DNA of 64,000 nt from Glaciecola sp. UBA2563 (GTDB taxonomy: Bacteria; Pseudomonadota; Gammaproteobacteria; Enterobacterales; Alteromonadaceae): assembly GCA_002340325.1 (NCBI GenBank), contig DDLV01000036.1, forward strand, positions 22,785 to 86,784, written 5' to 3'. This document shows positions 1 to 8,979 of the stretch, in pieces. Below the pieces are notes generated by a model. The model did not search any database and was not told the origin of the DNA. It worked only from the letters and a program-made list of their open reading frames with translations. Positions within the stretch are counted from its first letter, which is position 1; the number at the start of each line of letters is the position of its first letter. The translations under genes were made by a program, and so were the position numbers.

Positions 1-2
1 TT

Positions 3-170
3 AGATACTTAAAGCATTTAAAAATAGAAGACAGCAAAATTGTTGAAGAAACAAACCTTTTTGAAGATTTGGATGAGCGGATCCGAGATGTCGTTGAAGG
101 GCCTGATGGTTCGATTTACCTCGTCACCGATTCTAACAACGGAAAAATAATTAGAGTGTCTAAAAGTTAG
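3..170 (+). CDS. PQQ-dependent sugar dehydrogenase-type protein, C-terminal end (partial)
   Basis: The open frame enters from the left edge and gives 55 residues before the stop. They contain RIRDVVEGPDGSIYLVTD and end in GKIIRV. This blade motif (R-DV-GPDG-IY--TD---G-I-R) is typical of the C-terminus of soluble aldose sugar dehydrogenases of the YliI/Asd type, beta-propeller enzymes that oxidise sugars in the periplasm. Only the last blade is visible, so substrate and cofactor cannot be judged. A hairpin terminator follows directly, so this is the last gene of its transcript. Confidence 0.7.
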   Translation, partial: RYLKHLKIEDSKIVEETNLFEDLDERIRDVVEGPDGSIYLVTDSNNGKIIRVSKS

Positions 171-195
171 AGCGGGTTTCTCCCTCCCGCTTTTC
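171..195 (+). terminator. Rho-independent terminator after the sugar dehydrogenase gene
   Basis: AGCGGG at 171-176 pairs with CCCGCT at 186-191 around a 9-nt loop, followed by a short T run (191-194). It starts one base after the stop codon. Confidence 0.65.
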
Positions 196-238
196 AAGGT
201 AGTATTAGGCTTATGTTAGGTATTTCAAAAAGAAACGT

Positions 239-802
239 TTGAACGTTCAATATCATCAGTTCACCGAACAGTATTTTGATGGGGTTGTGGCGTTAGGTAA
301 TAACGTTCATGGCGACAACTATCTCGACGACCATTCTGTAAAAGTTCTTTATGGTAAGAGTTGGCATGCTGATATCAACGCAAGTTGGGTAGCGGTGGAT
401 GAACATAATCGCGTTGTCGGTTTTCGCCTTACCCACGCAGCGAATCATTGGGAAGTAGACAAGTGGTGTACGCCTGAGCTTTGGCCGTATGCCAAGTCTG
501 ACATTTGTTACTTTAAATGCAATACGGTGGCTAAAGCCGCTCAGGGCAAAGGTATTGGTTCTGCACTTCTCAAAAAATCCATCTCTGCTGTGAAAAAACA
601 AGGCGCAAAAGCAGGCCTTGCCCATATATGGTTGGCAAGCCCAGGTAACGCTGCTTTTAAATATTTTTCTGCTAATGGCGGAAAAATCATTAAAAAACAT
701 CCGAATAAATGGCAACAACTTTCGCTTGAAGATGGGTACATGTGTCCTGTTTGCGGAAGCTTATGTGAATGCACAGCAGCAGAAATGCTATTAACGTTTT
801 AG
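239..802 (+). CDS. GNAT-family N-acetyltransferase with C-terminal cysteine cluster
   Basis: A 187-residue protein with the acetyl-CoA-binding motif A of GNAT enzymes (QGKGIG, residues 102-107, followed by ALLKKSISAVKKQGA). It should transfer an acetyl group from acetyl-CoA to an amine; the acceptor is unknown. After the GNAT fold it carries four closely spaced cysteines (C169, C172, C176, C178; CPVCGSLCEC), which could bind zinc. The only upstream in-frame start is TTG at 239; the ATG at 213 is out of frame and no good ribosome site is visible. The FAD oxidase gene follows within about 11 bases, and a DUF6671 gene that also ends in zinc-ribbon cysteines comes after it, suggesting one transcript. 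Confidence 0.75.
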   Translation: MNVQYHQFTEQYFDGVVALGNNVHGDNYLDDHSVKVLYGKSWHADINASWVAVDEHNRVVGFRLTHAANHWEVDKWCTPELWPYAKSDICYFKCNTVAKAAQGKGIGSALLKKSISAVKKQGAKAGLAHIWLASPGNAAFKYFSANGGKIIKKHPNKWQQLSLEDGYMCPVCGSLCECTAAEMLLTF

Positions 803-813
803 TCGTTGACGAA

Positions 814-2190
814 ATGTATGATCCACTAATAGATAACTCGCCACCATCACATCTTACAAAACCTGATAGCTTTTGGGCGAATGATTACGACCCCTTTATT
901 TATCCGACACTTGAACGCACTGTTAACACAGATATTGCAATAATAGGGGCAGGTTACACAGGCTTGTCCGCTGCAATGCATCTTCGCAGAGAATATGGTG
1001 TAGACTGCACTGTTATCGAAGCATGCCAGCCTGGCGTTGGAAGCAGTGGTCGCAATGGTGGGTTCGTATTACCTGGCACAGGAAGGCTCAGTAATGAACA
1101 GTGCGTTGAGCGTTTCGGTGAAAAAACAACCGCAGAGATGTATCAAGAATATCAACGTTCAGTGGATTTTGTTGATGCCCTGATTGACCAGTTGGCTTTG
1201 CAGAAATCACAACAAACTAGCATTGTTGATTGCGCGCGAACGAGGGGCGGTTATCTGAAATTAGCCCATCATCAACAGCATACGCAACAACTTCATCAGC
1301 AAGTCAAATACATGCAGAAAAATCATGGTGAAAATGCGCAACCCTTGACACAAAAAGACATCGAATCAAATTATTTATCCGGTGTACAGCAATTCGGAGG
1401 GGTCTATTATCCTAATGCATTTTCTGTAAATCCGTGGTTGCTTGTGCAGGGTATTGCAAAGTTAACGCAAAATGCAGGCGTTCAGATTTTCGGAAATAGC
1501 CCTGTCATTGACATTAAAACCAAAGACAGTACTCACGAAATAATCACCCGCTACGGAAAAGTTAAGGCGAAAACGCTTCTCCTAGCGAGCAATGCATACA
1601 CGCCAAATCACCAATTTTCAATCCTGCAAAATCGGATATTTCCCGTCATTTCAAGCATCATTGTGACCAAGCCGCTGTCAACATCACAGCTGTCTTTGTT
1701 AAATATGAAGCCAGGATTGATGGTAATGGATACGCGTCCTTTGAAGTATTACTACAGACTGTTACCCGACAATCGATTGCTGTTTGGAGGAAGAGGGGCG
1801 GTTACGGGTAAAAAAGCCTATTTACCCAGATATCAATCGGCGCTAGTGCAAGGACTCTTGCAAACCTTACCCGGCCTAAAGAATATTGAAATTGATCAAT
1901 TCTGGAGTGGGTGGGTTGCAATCTCTTTTGATGATTACCCTAGGCTCTATTTTGATAAAGCAAAACAATGTTTATATAGCGCCGGGTATTGTGGCGCTGG
2001 ACTTGCTTTTTCGTTGTATGCTGGAAAACGATTGGCCCAGCTATATGCAGAGCCAGAAGCAATGCCAGATTTACCCTTTTGGCAAACCCCATTAAAAAAA
2101 TTCCCGTTGGCTATGTTACGTCGTCCCGCCTTAAACGCTCTATACTTTAAAGAACATTGTAAACAATGGCTACAGCGCCATTTCAGCTGA
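814..2190 (+). CDS. FAD-dependent amine/amino-acid oxidoreductase (OrdL/DadA family)
   Basis: The Rossmann dinucleotide motif DIAIIGAGYTGLSAAMHL lies near the N-terminus, followed by SSGRNGGFV, the signature seen in gamma-glutamylputrescine oxidase/OrdL-type DAO-fold enzymes. Such proteins oxidise secondary or primary amines or D-amino acids with FAD. I chose ATG 814 because family members typically begin MYDPL. An in-frame ATG at 769 has a better ribosome site (GGAAG at 755-759) but would overlap the GNAT gene by 34 bases, so it remains an alternative. The DUF6671 gene starts 12 bases after the stop. The true substrate is not deducible; a polyamine or amino-acid derivative acetylated by the neighbour is possible but is inference. 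Confidence 0.8.
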   Translation: MYDPLIDNSPPSHLTKPDSFWANDYDPFIYPTLERTVNTDIAIIGAGYTGLSAAMHLRREYGVDCTVIEACQPGVGSSGRNGGFVLPGTGRLSNEQCVERFGEKTTAEMYQEYQRSVDFVDALIDQLALQKSQQTSIVDCARTRGGYLKLAHHQQHTQQLHQQVKYMQKNHGENAQPLTQKDIESNYLSGVQQFGGVYYPNAFSVNPWLLVQGIAKLTQNAGVQIFGNSPVIDIKTKDSTHEIITRYGKVKAKTLLLASNAYTPNHQFSILQNRIFPVISSIIVTKPLSTSQLSLLNMKPGLMVMDTRPLKYYYRLLPDNRLLFGGRGAVTGKKAYLPRYQSALVQGLLQTLPGLKNIEIDQFWSGWVAISFDDYPRLYFDKAKQCLYSAGYCGAGLAFSLYAGKRLAQLYAEPEAMPDLPFWQTPLKKFPLAMLRRPALNALYFKEHCKQWLQRHFS

Positions 2191-2202
2191 TTAGAAACGT
2201 CT

Positions 2203-3015
2203 ATGTATGCACTCAATAATAAAATTGCATTACTTACGAAGCACGAAAAAGAAGTGCAAATAGCGCCTGTCTTTGCGCGGCATTGGCCGGGGGACATAGA
2301 AGTTAATTCAACATTTGATACTGATACGCTAGGTAGTTTTGACAATACTGTCGCCCGAACACTGTCCCCGATTGAATGCGCCTTAAAAAAGGCAAATTTG
2401 GCTTGCGAATTGACAGGTTTGTCCCAAGGGTTGGGCAGTGAAGGGAGTTTTACTGGATATGCCGGTATCGGCAATATGAATGAAGAGTTTCTCGCATTTG
2501 TCGACAGAGCTACCGGCATAGAAGTGATTGGTGTTTACCGCCAGATGACACCTCTAGCACCTGTAATCGCAAATGATGAAATTGAGTTAAAAACAACGCT
2601 CAGCCAATATTCAAACAAACAAGGCTGGATGCTTGTTGAGAATAGTGGCGAATCTGAACACATAATTGAAAAAGGACTGATAGGTATCAAGCAAATCACC
2701 TATGCGGCGGGTCATAAATTTCCAATTTCAATTACGCCTGATTTTAGAGCAATGATGTGTCCTGAGCGACAAAAAAATATAGCGAAGACGGCCGAAAACC
2801 TCCTTGAAAAGCTCTGTTCACCCTGCCCAAACTGCAATAGTCCTGGTTTCGTTTTTGATCAAGCGGAACAGGGCTTGCCATGCGAACTGTGCGGCGCGCC
2901 CACTAATCAAGTGCTTTATCGCAGCGCCGTTTGTAAACAGTGTGGTCATACTGAAAAGCAGCAGGTGACTGAAACAACGGCGTCATCCTACTACTGCAAT
3001 ATTTGTAATCCATAA
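2203..3015 (+). CDS. DUF6671-family protein with C-terminal zinc ribbons
   Basis: The 270-residue protein follows the DUF6671 pattern as I know it: an N-terminal segment opening with K-ALLTKH-KE--IAPVF, a central EGSF-(Y)GYAGIGN stretch and D-RAMMCPERQKNI. It ends in a cysteine-rich region (CPNC, CELCG, CKQCGH, CNIC) that should form two treble-clef or ribbon zinc sites. The biochemical function of this family is unknown to me. It is the third gene of a probable operon with the GNAT and FAD oxidase genes, and its zinc-ribbon ending echoes the cysteine cluster of the GNAT protein. Confidence 0.7.
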   Translation: MYALNNKIALLTKHEKEVQIAPVFARHWPGDIEVNSTFDTDTLGSFDNTVARTLSPIECALKKANLACELTGLSQGLGSEGSFTGYAGIGNMNEEFLAFVDRATGIEVIGVYRQMTPLAPVIANDEIELKTTLSQYSNKQGWMLVENSGESEHIIEKGLIGIKQITYAAGHKFPISITPDFRAMMCPERQKNIAKTAENLLEKLCSPCPNCNSPGFVFDQAEQGLPCELCGAPTNQVLYRSAVCKQCGHTEKQQVTETTASSYYCNICNP

Positions 3016-3291
3016 AAGGGCAAACGGATAGCCATTAGAAATGGTTGCTGAAAGCCAATTTATCTTCCAGGGCGGAATTATACTTTTAAGTCAAGTTCAA
3101 AAAAGACTAACCTCCAGTCAATTAAGTCCAAAAGCCCCTTTAATTCGTATGGCTCTAATGTAAAGCATTACGTAAATTTCATGTAAAGATGAGAGTAACA
3201 CGCCTGCGCGTGGTGTATATTCCGGCGCAAAGTTTACGTTTACATAAAGTTTAGCAAAGGAAATATACCTTTCCTTCAGCAGGAGGTCCGC

Positions 3292-4686
3292 GTGGACAAT
3301 CGCACAGAACAATCGTCAATGGCACAAAGTGATAGTGATAGCCGTGTTGATGAACATCCTCAAGATATACCAGCGTACAATAGAAGCGTGCCTTGGATAA
3401 CGCATAGTCTTGTAACACTGGGTATATTAGGTATTGCCGTGCTTATCTTATTTGGCTTATTTGCTAACAAACCCACTGCAAATCGCTGGGGTGATAGACC
3501 TGCGCCAAGAGTCGCTGTTGAAATAGCGCCGTTGACGGAGACATCTTTTGATGTCTGGGTGGATTCTTATGGAACGGCTGACTCAAGGACAAGTACTGCG
3601 CTCGTTGCAGACGTAAATGGCAGAGTAGTTGAAGTGTCTGAAAATATCAGGCCAGGCGGCACTTTCAAAGCCGGCGAAGTGTTGGTCAAGATAGAAGACA
3701 GTAATTATCGTATCGAAGTAGACGTGGCAGCATCAGCGGCAGCAGATGCAGAACTAGCGTATTTGCAAGAAGTTGCGCAAGCGGAATTTGCTGCGCAAGA
3801 ATGGAATGAACGTCCTCAGAGCGACGCGGCGCGCAAACTTGCATTAAGAGAACCGCAAGTTGCAGCAGCGAAAGCGGCGCTGCAAGCGGCAGAAGCGCGC
3901 CTTGAAAGAGCAAAATTGGATTTGGCTAGAACAGAGATTAAAGCGCCTTTCGATGGCAGGGTACTCTCTCAACAAATCGATGTTGGTCAATTTGTCACGC
4001 CCAGCCAGGGTATCGCCCAAATTTACGGCACAGAAGCAGTAGAAGTTAGGTTGCCGATTAAGATTAACGATCTAGAGCATTTGAATTTACCAGAAAATGA
4101 GAACGACTCTCGGCCTTTGGTCCTTTTAGAGAGTGATTTGGGCAGTAGAACTTATCAGTGGCAGGCAGAAATAGTGAGGACCGAAGGCGCCTTTGACCCA
4201 GCGACTCGCATGTTGTTTGTGGTTGCACAAGTGATAGAACCGTTTATCAGCACTGAGCTACGCCCAGCTATAAGGGTCGGGCAATTCATGCGCGCAAAAG
4301 TTCAAGGTAAGACATATGACAATGTGTTTGTGATCCCTCGAAGGGCAGTGACACAAGACTTCTCAGTTGCGATCGCACAAGAGGGTATCCTGCAGAAGCG
4401 TCAGATCAATCCACTTTGGACCGATAGCGAGTCTATTGTAGTTGCCGCCAGGTCTGCAGACATTTTAGGTCAAGATGCAAAACGATCTGCGGTGCTGGCA
4501 CCTACCGATAAGATCGTGCTGACACCCACAGCGAACCTTCCAAATGGTACTCGCATCCGACCGTTGGGTGAGAACAATGAGGAACAAAAGCGTGGACGAC
4601 CGGCTTCAATAGCATCGGGCGAAAACTCAGATAGGCGCAATTCCTCAGCGAGTAACACTTCATCCACTGCTAGCAGCGCAAATTAA
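3292..4686 (+). CDS. RND efflux periplasmic adaptor (membrane fusion protein)
   Basis: The protein links an inner-membrane RND pump to an outer-membrane channel. It has one N-terminal membrane anchor (about residues 35-60), then the lipoyl-like half motifs (ADVNGRVVEVSENIRPGG and IKAPFDGRVLSQQIDVGQFV) that flank a helical hairpin rich in Ala, Glu and Gln (about residues 145-215), then beta-barrel domains. The C-terminal ~50 residues are low-complexity Ser/Asn/Ala/Arg. GTG 3292 is chosen because AGGAGG (3281-3286) lies five bases upstream. The pump gene follows after 9 bases. Neither a channel gene nor a regulator is adjacent, so the exported substrate is unknown. Confidence 0.9.
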   Translation: MDNRTEQSSMAQSDSDSRVDEHPQDIPAYNRSVPWITHSLVTLGILGIAVLILFGLFANKPTANRWGDRPAPRVAVEIAPLTETSFDVWVDSYGTADSRTSTALVADVNGRVVEVSENIRPGGTFKAGEVLVKIEDSNYRIEVDVAASAAADAELAYLQEVAQAEFAAQEWNERPQSDAARKLALREPQVAAAKAALQAAEARLERAKLDLARTEIKAPFDGRVLSQQIDVGQFVTPSQGIAQIYGTEAVEVRLPIKINDLEHLNLPENENDSRPLVLLESDLGSRTYQWQAEIVRTEGAFDPATRMLFVVAQVIEPFISTELRPAIRVGQFMRAKVQGKTYDNVFVIPRRAVTQDFSVAIAQEGILQKRQINPLWTDSESIVVAARSADILGQDAKRSAVLAPTDKIVLTPTANLPNGTRIRPLGENNEEQKRGRPASIASGENSDRRNSSASNTSSTASSAN

Positions 4687-4695
4687 GAGGTTGTT

Positions 4696-7600
4696 ATGAT
4701 AGCTTGGTTTGCAAAAAATGATGTGGCGGCAAACATTCTTTTAGTCGTCATTATGCTTGCGGGATTTTATGTCATGTCAACCAAAGTCCCGGTTGATATG
4801 TTTCCAGAAATCGAAATTAATAGTGTAAATGTTTCTATGTCACTTCCTGCAGCTTCACCACAAGAGGTTGAAGAGGGCATTACGATAAAAGTAGAAGAAG
4901 CCGTTCAGGATCTTGAAGGCATTCGACAGATTACTTCGCAGAGCAGAGAAGGCAGTGCTTCTATCACCATTGAAGCAAAAGACGGATACGACGTCCGCGA
5001 ACTTCTAGAAGAAGTAAAAATTCGAATAGATAGTATCAACAATTTCCCAATCGAAGCTGAAAACCTATTAGTCCAAGTTCCGCAAAGGCGTAGAGACGCT
5101 ATTGGTGTTGTCATCTATGGTGATTATGATGCGGTAACACTACGTCGATTTGCAGAAGATATTCGAGATGAGCTGGCGCAGTTAGACGCGGTGACACAGG
5201 CGATAATCGAAAATACACTTCCGTTTGAAATGTCAATTGAAATTCCTGAATGGGCACTTCGACAGTATGACTTGTCGTTGGAGCAAGTGGCAAATGTCGT
5301 GCGTCAAAATTCCAGAGATGTCTCAGCTGGGAATTTGCGCACAGAAGGAGGGGAAATATTCATTAGAAGCAGGGGACAGGCATATCGCGCCTCCGAGTTT
5401 GCCGAAATTCCCATCATCACCAACCAAGATGGCAGTATGGTGAGATTGGGAGATATTGCGCAGATAAAAGATGCATTTGAAGAGACACCTCTGAAAACAC
5501 GATTTAATGGCGTCTCGGCAATGGAAGTCGAGATATTTCGTTCGGGTAATGAAAGTATCATCGACATTACCGAAGCGGTTAGGCAATACATCGAAGACAA
5601 ACGCCCACAATTGCCACAAGGATTGTATATAGACTATTGGCGAGATCGCAGTAAGGCCATTAAAGCCAGGTTGGCGACATTAGGCAAAAGTGCATGGCAG
5701 GGTGCAATTCTTGTCATTATTATGCTCGCGCTATTTTTGCGTCCGTCCGTCGCGTTTTGGGTGTGTTTAGGCATTCCAATGTGTTTCTTAGGTGCCTTTT
5801 TGTTTATGCCGGTGTTCGGGATTAGCATCAACTTGATGAGTCTCTTTGCATTTATATTGGTGCTGGGGATTGTTGTTGATGATGCCATTGTCACGGGCGA
5901 AAATGTGTATTCGCATTTACAGAGGGGAGAGGAGCCTCTTGCTGCAGCCATCAATGGCACAAAAGAAGTGGCAATCCCTGTTACCTTTGGTATTTTGACA
6001 ACAATCGCTGCGTTTATCCCGCTTGCGTTCCAGGAAGGCCGGGGTAGTTGGTACGCATCGATAACGTATGTGATTGTGCCTGTGCTGCTGTTTTCGCTTA
6101 TTGGGTCAAAATTTATTTTGCCAGCTCATCTTAAACACGTTCGCCCACAGTCAACAAAGACCTCACGCTTTTCTCAATTTCAACAACGCATTGCATCCTC
6201 ACTCGAGACATTTATAAAAAATGTCTATCAACCTGCGTTAGCGGTGGCAATGCGCTGGCGCTATGCCACGCTATTCACCATGGTAGGGTGCTTTTTTGTT
6301 GTCATGGGTACTATGTTTACTGGGCACACGAATTTCATATTCTTTCCTCGTGTGCAAAGCGAAGTGGCGACGGCAAACGTAATAATGCCAGCGGGCACTG
6401 CATTTGAAACTACCGACAGTATTGTAGAAGCAATGACGCGTCATGCTCAGGACCTAAAAGAAGTGTACACAGACCCAGTCACTGGAGAGTCAGTAATAAG
6501 CAATATCTATTCGATAAGTGGCGGTAGAAACTCTACAACAGGCAGAGTGCGCGTCGAAACAGTACCTCCGGAAATCCGCACTATGGATGTAAAAACACAA
6601 GACATCGTGAATGAGTGGCGTAAGCGTGTCGGTCAGGTACCGGGTGCAGAACAGCTGAATTATCGCGCTGAGATCGGTGGTTGGGGAGGCGCGCCTATTG
6701 ATATTGAGCTCAAGGGGCAAAATGCCACAGCATTGGCGGAAATTGCTGAAAAGCTGAAAGTAAAATTATCTGAATATGCTGGTGTTTTTGATATTGAAGA
6801 TTCTCTTTCAGACGGTAAAGAAGAGTTACAACTGCAGCTTAAACCCGAAGCTCGCTTACTTGGGGTTAATTTAAGTACAGTGTCTGGTCAGGTCAGACAG
6901 GCAGTATATGGATTTGAAATTCAGCGAGTACAACGCGGTCGTGAAGAAGTGCGGGTGATGCTGAGGTATCCCGAGGAAGCTCGGCAGTCGATTGAAACGC
7001 TAGAACAAATGATGATCCGTATCGGGCCCAATCGCGAAGTGCCACTATGGCAAGTCGCTAATGTTTACCCGGGATTAAGTCCAAATTCAATTACTCGTAT
7101 TGACCGCCAGCGGACGGTTTCGGTGACATCGGATTTTGATAAACAAAACGCCAGTATGGGGCTTGTCAACGAAGAACTACAAGAATGGCTTGATGAAAAC
7201 ATTGTTGCTTATCCCGGCGTGACCTATGAAATGGGCGGCGAGGCAAGAGACCAAAGAGAGTCTAGCCAAGGGCTTGCTATTGGCGGGATCGGACTTGCAA
7301 TCCTTATTTATATTTTGCTAGCGATACCGTTTAAATCCTATTCTCAACCTATCATTGTTATGTCGATTATTCCTTTTGGCATGATTGGCGCGGTGATAGG
7401 GCATTGGATCATGGGACTAGATCTAACACTGCTGAGCTTCATGGGTATGCTCGCGTTAGCTGGCGTTGTGGTAAACGATTCTCTTGTGTTGGTTGATTAC
7501 GTCAATAAACGCAGAGCAGCGGGCGCAAGTATAAAAGAGGCAGTCTACACCGCAGGTGGGCGGCGTTTCCGTCCCGTTTTATTAACGTCATTGACGACGT

Positions 7601-7809
7601 TCGCCGGGCTAATGCCGCTATTGTTTGAAAAATCAACGCAAGCGCAATTCTTAATACCGATGGCCGTCAGCTTAGGTTTCGGGATTTTATTTGCGACGCT
7701 AATTACCTTGTTTATCGTGCCAATGAATTACTTGATATTGGAAGATATTAGAGCGTACTTCAAACGCTATGGACGTGATATGAAGTCGTTGGTAGTGAAG
7801 CGGGCGTGA
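4696..7809 (+). CDS. RND-family efflux pump, inner-membrane permease (AcrB/HAE1-like)
   Basis: The protein has 1037 residues, the usual size. It shows the two-fold RND layout: first TM helix (NILLVVIMLAGFYVMSTK), a large periplasmic loop, a TM bundle with the GIVVDDAIVTGENVY motif carrying the proton-relay aspartates, a second loop, and a second bundle with LAGVVVNDSLVLVDYVN. It exports an unknown compound by proton antiport together with the adaptor encoded just upstream. The VNDSLVLVDYVN motif resembles the AcrB/MdtB-type branch rather than heavy-metal CzcA pumps, but I cannot assign a substrate. Translation is probably coupled to the adaptor gene. Confidence 0.92.
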   Translation: MIAWFAKNDVAANILLVVIMLAGFYVMSTKVPVDMFPEIEINSVNVSMSLPAASPQEVEEGITIKVEEAVQDLEGIRQITSQSREGSASITIEAKDGYDVRELLEEVKIRIDSINNFPIEAENLLVQVPQRRRDAIGVVIYGDYDAVTLRRFAEDIRDELAQLDAVTQAIIENTLPFEMSIEIPEWALRQYDLSLEQVANVVRQNSRDVSAGNLRTEGGEIFIRSRGQAYRASEFAEIPIITNQDGSMVRLGDIAQIKDAFEETPLKTRFNGVSAMEVEIFRSGNESIIDITEAVRQYIEDKRPQLPQGLYIDYWRDRSKAIKARLATLGKSAWQGAILVIIMLALFLRPSVAFWVCLGIPMCFLGAFLFMPVFGISINLMSLFAFILVLGIVVDDAIVTGENVYSHLQRGEEPLAAAINGTKEVAIPVTFGILTTIAAFIPLAFQEGRGSWYASITYVIVPVLLFSLIGSKFILPAHLKHVRPQSTKTSRFSQFQQRIASSLETFIKNVYQPALAVAMRWRYATLFTMVGCFFVVMGTMFTGHTNFIFFPRVQSEVATANVIMPAGTAFETTDSIVEAMTRHAQDLKEVYTDPVTGESVISNIYSISGGRNSTTGRVRVETVPPEIRTMDVKTQDIVNEWRKRVGQVPGAEQLNYRAEIGGWGGAPIDIELKGQNATALAEIAEKLKVKLSEYAGVFDIEDSLSDGKEELQLQLKPEARLLGVNLSTVSGQVRQAVYGFEIQRVQRGREEVRVMLRYPEEARQSIETLEQMMIRIGPNREVPLWQVANVYPGLSPNSITRIDRQRTVSVTSDFDKQNASMGLVNEELQEWLDENIVAYPGVTYEMGGEARDQRESSQGLAIGGIGLAILIYILLAIPFKSYSQPIIVMSIIPFGMIGAVIGHWIMGLDLTLLSFMGMLALAGVVVNDSLVLVDYVNKRRAAGASIKEAVYTAGGRRFRPVLLTSLTTFAGLMPLLFEKSTQAQFLIPMAVSLGFGILFATLITLFIVPMNYLILEDIRAYFKRYGRDMKSLVVKRA

Positions 7810-7837
7810 TGGTGGCTTAAGTCAGGATTTACTCGTC

Positions 7838-8032
7838 ATCGTGATGAAAATCCAATGCTGTTCGTTTAAGCGATGCTATCTAGCTGCGGCATGTTAATTT
7901 TTAAAAGTCGCTTTGTACCATCCATGGGCGCTTGGGCTCGCGCGTCCATGCGCGAGCACACTTTTAAAAATCAACATCCCTACGCTAGGCGCTTTATCGC
8001 TTAACCGAGCAGCATTGGATGAAAATCACGAT
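7838..8032. repeat. 195-bp imperfect palindromic element (REP/MITE-like), copy 1
   Basis: The left arm (7838 to about 7908) and right arm (about 7960-8032) are imperfect reverse complements. They share ATCGTGAT ends, AATGCTG-TCG-TTAAGCGAT and, innermost, ATGTT-ATTTTTAAAAGT. The loop holds a perfect hairpin, GCTCGCGC/GCGCGAGC, around GTCCAT. Bases 7960-7992 recur exactly, inverted, as the last 33 bases of the window. The loop text CATCCATGGGCGCTTGG is also close to the loop of the palindrome at 36811-37002. No transposase is encoded, so it would have to be moved in trans if mobile. Short reading frames here are by-products of the repeat. Confidence 0.75.
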
Positions 8033-8341
8033 CTCCTTGGCTCAGCAACCATTTTGCGATGCCTAGTAAAACGCTTGTTTTATAAGAAAGGTGATTAAAG
8101 AAATGAGTCGTTGTTGAGTAAAGAAAGGCCAGCCGCCACTCAATGTTAAGAGTGTTGGTTTGTGCGCATAGCATATACCCACCATTGACCAAAATCGCAT
8201 TAATGAGCGGTACTGTTAGGGTGGTTTTGGCAAATCGGTACTCAAATTAAAATGTGATATTGCTGAGTCGTATAAATTTATGCGGTTTTATTTGGGTACA
8301 CTCTAAACAAACCAGTGGCATTCTGGGAAGTAACGAGGGCA
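8033..8341. other. Intergenic stretch with no supported gene
   Basis: This lies between the palindromic element and the cyclophilin gene. A minus-strand frame of 63 codons runs from a TTG at 8192 into the repeat but has no ribosome site and no recognisable family. I see no convincing promoter, RNA or terminator. Confidence 0.5.
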
Positions 8342-8959
8342 TCACTCTGGCAATATCGTTACCTTATTCAACAAAATCGGCTCGACGGGGACTTCATAGA
8401 AGCGTGCGACTACATTGTATTCCGTATCAACAATTGCCATTTCGTCAATCACACTTTGCCCTTCTATTACCATTCCAAATACCGTGTAACCCCAGTTTTT
8501 GCCTGGGTTTAAATTGTCGTTATCTTTTGCGTTGAAGAAGAACTGTCGCTTAGCTGAATGCTGGTCGTCCATTCGCGCCATTGCAATGGTGTATGCGTCG
8601 TTTTTTAGTCCGTTGCCAGATTCATTGAAAATTGATGAGAACTCGGTTTTTTCTTTAAACTCAGCGGTATAGCCGCCACCTTGGACAATGTATTCAAAAA
8701 CAACGCGATGAAAAATCGTATCGTCATATTGTCCTAGCTTGGTATATCTAAGGAAGTTATTCACGGTAATCGGAGCGCGCTTGCGATTCAGTTCAACCAC
8801 GATATCTCCCATGTTAGTTTCAAACTTAACTCTCGGGTAATAGTTGTTGGGTTGCACACTTGCGCCAAGATCGTTTTTGTTTGCATGGACGTGTGACTGC
8901 GCAAACAACAGCAAACTAAATGTGAAAATAAAAACGCACTTTTTGGTTATTTCTTTCAT
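8342..8959 (-). CDS. Cyclophilin-type peptidyl-prolyl cis-trans isomerase, exported
   Basis: It catalyses cis-trans isomerisation of prolyl bonds, probably in the periplasm. The cyclophilin core is clear: FHRVVFEYIVQGGGY (the F-R--Q--GG active-site strand), then AMARMDDQHSAKRQFFFN (the conserved AMAR/S-QFF pattern) and WGYTVFGMVIEG. The N-terminus has a signal-like hydrophobic segment after two lysines (CVFIFTFSLLLFAQSHVHA). I chose ATG 8959, which gives this signal peptide and has GAG eight bases upstream; longer versions start at 8974 or 8998. The gene lies 20 bases after rlmG on the same strand and is probably cotranscribed. Confidence 0.88.
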   Translation of the reverse strand: MKEITKKCVFIFTFSLLLFAQSHVHANKNDLGASVQPNNYYPRVKFETNMGDIVVELNRKRAPITVNNFLRYTKLGQYDDTIFHRVVFEYIVQGGGYTAEFKEKTEFSSIFNESGNGLKNDAYTIAMARMDDQHSAKRQFFFNAKDNDNLNPGKNWGYTVFGMVIEGQSVIDEMAIVDTEYNVVARFYEVPVEPILLNKVTILPE

Positions 8960-8979
8960 TGTTATCTCAAACATGGTTA

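Noticed and set aside
3030..3046. Hairpin AGCCATT/AATGGTT as terminator after the DUF6671 gene
   Set aside because: The stem is short with a G-U pair and no T run follows.
7821..7856. GGATTT/AAATCC hairpin as terminator of the RND genes
   Set aside because: No T run follows, and the sequence is largely part of the palindromic element.
7913..8192. Short frames on both strands across the palindromic element
   Set aside because: They arise from the inverted repeat, lack ribosome sites and end in sequence that belongs to the repeat.
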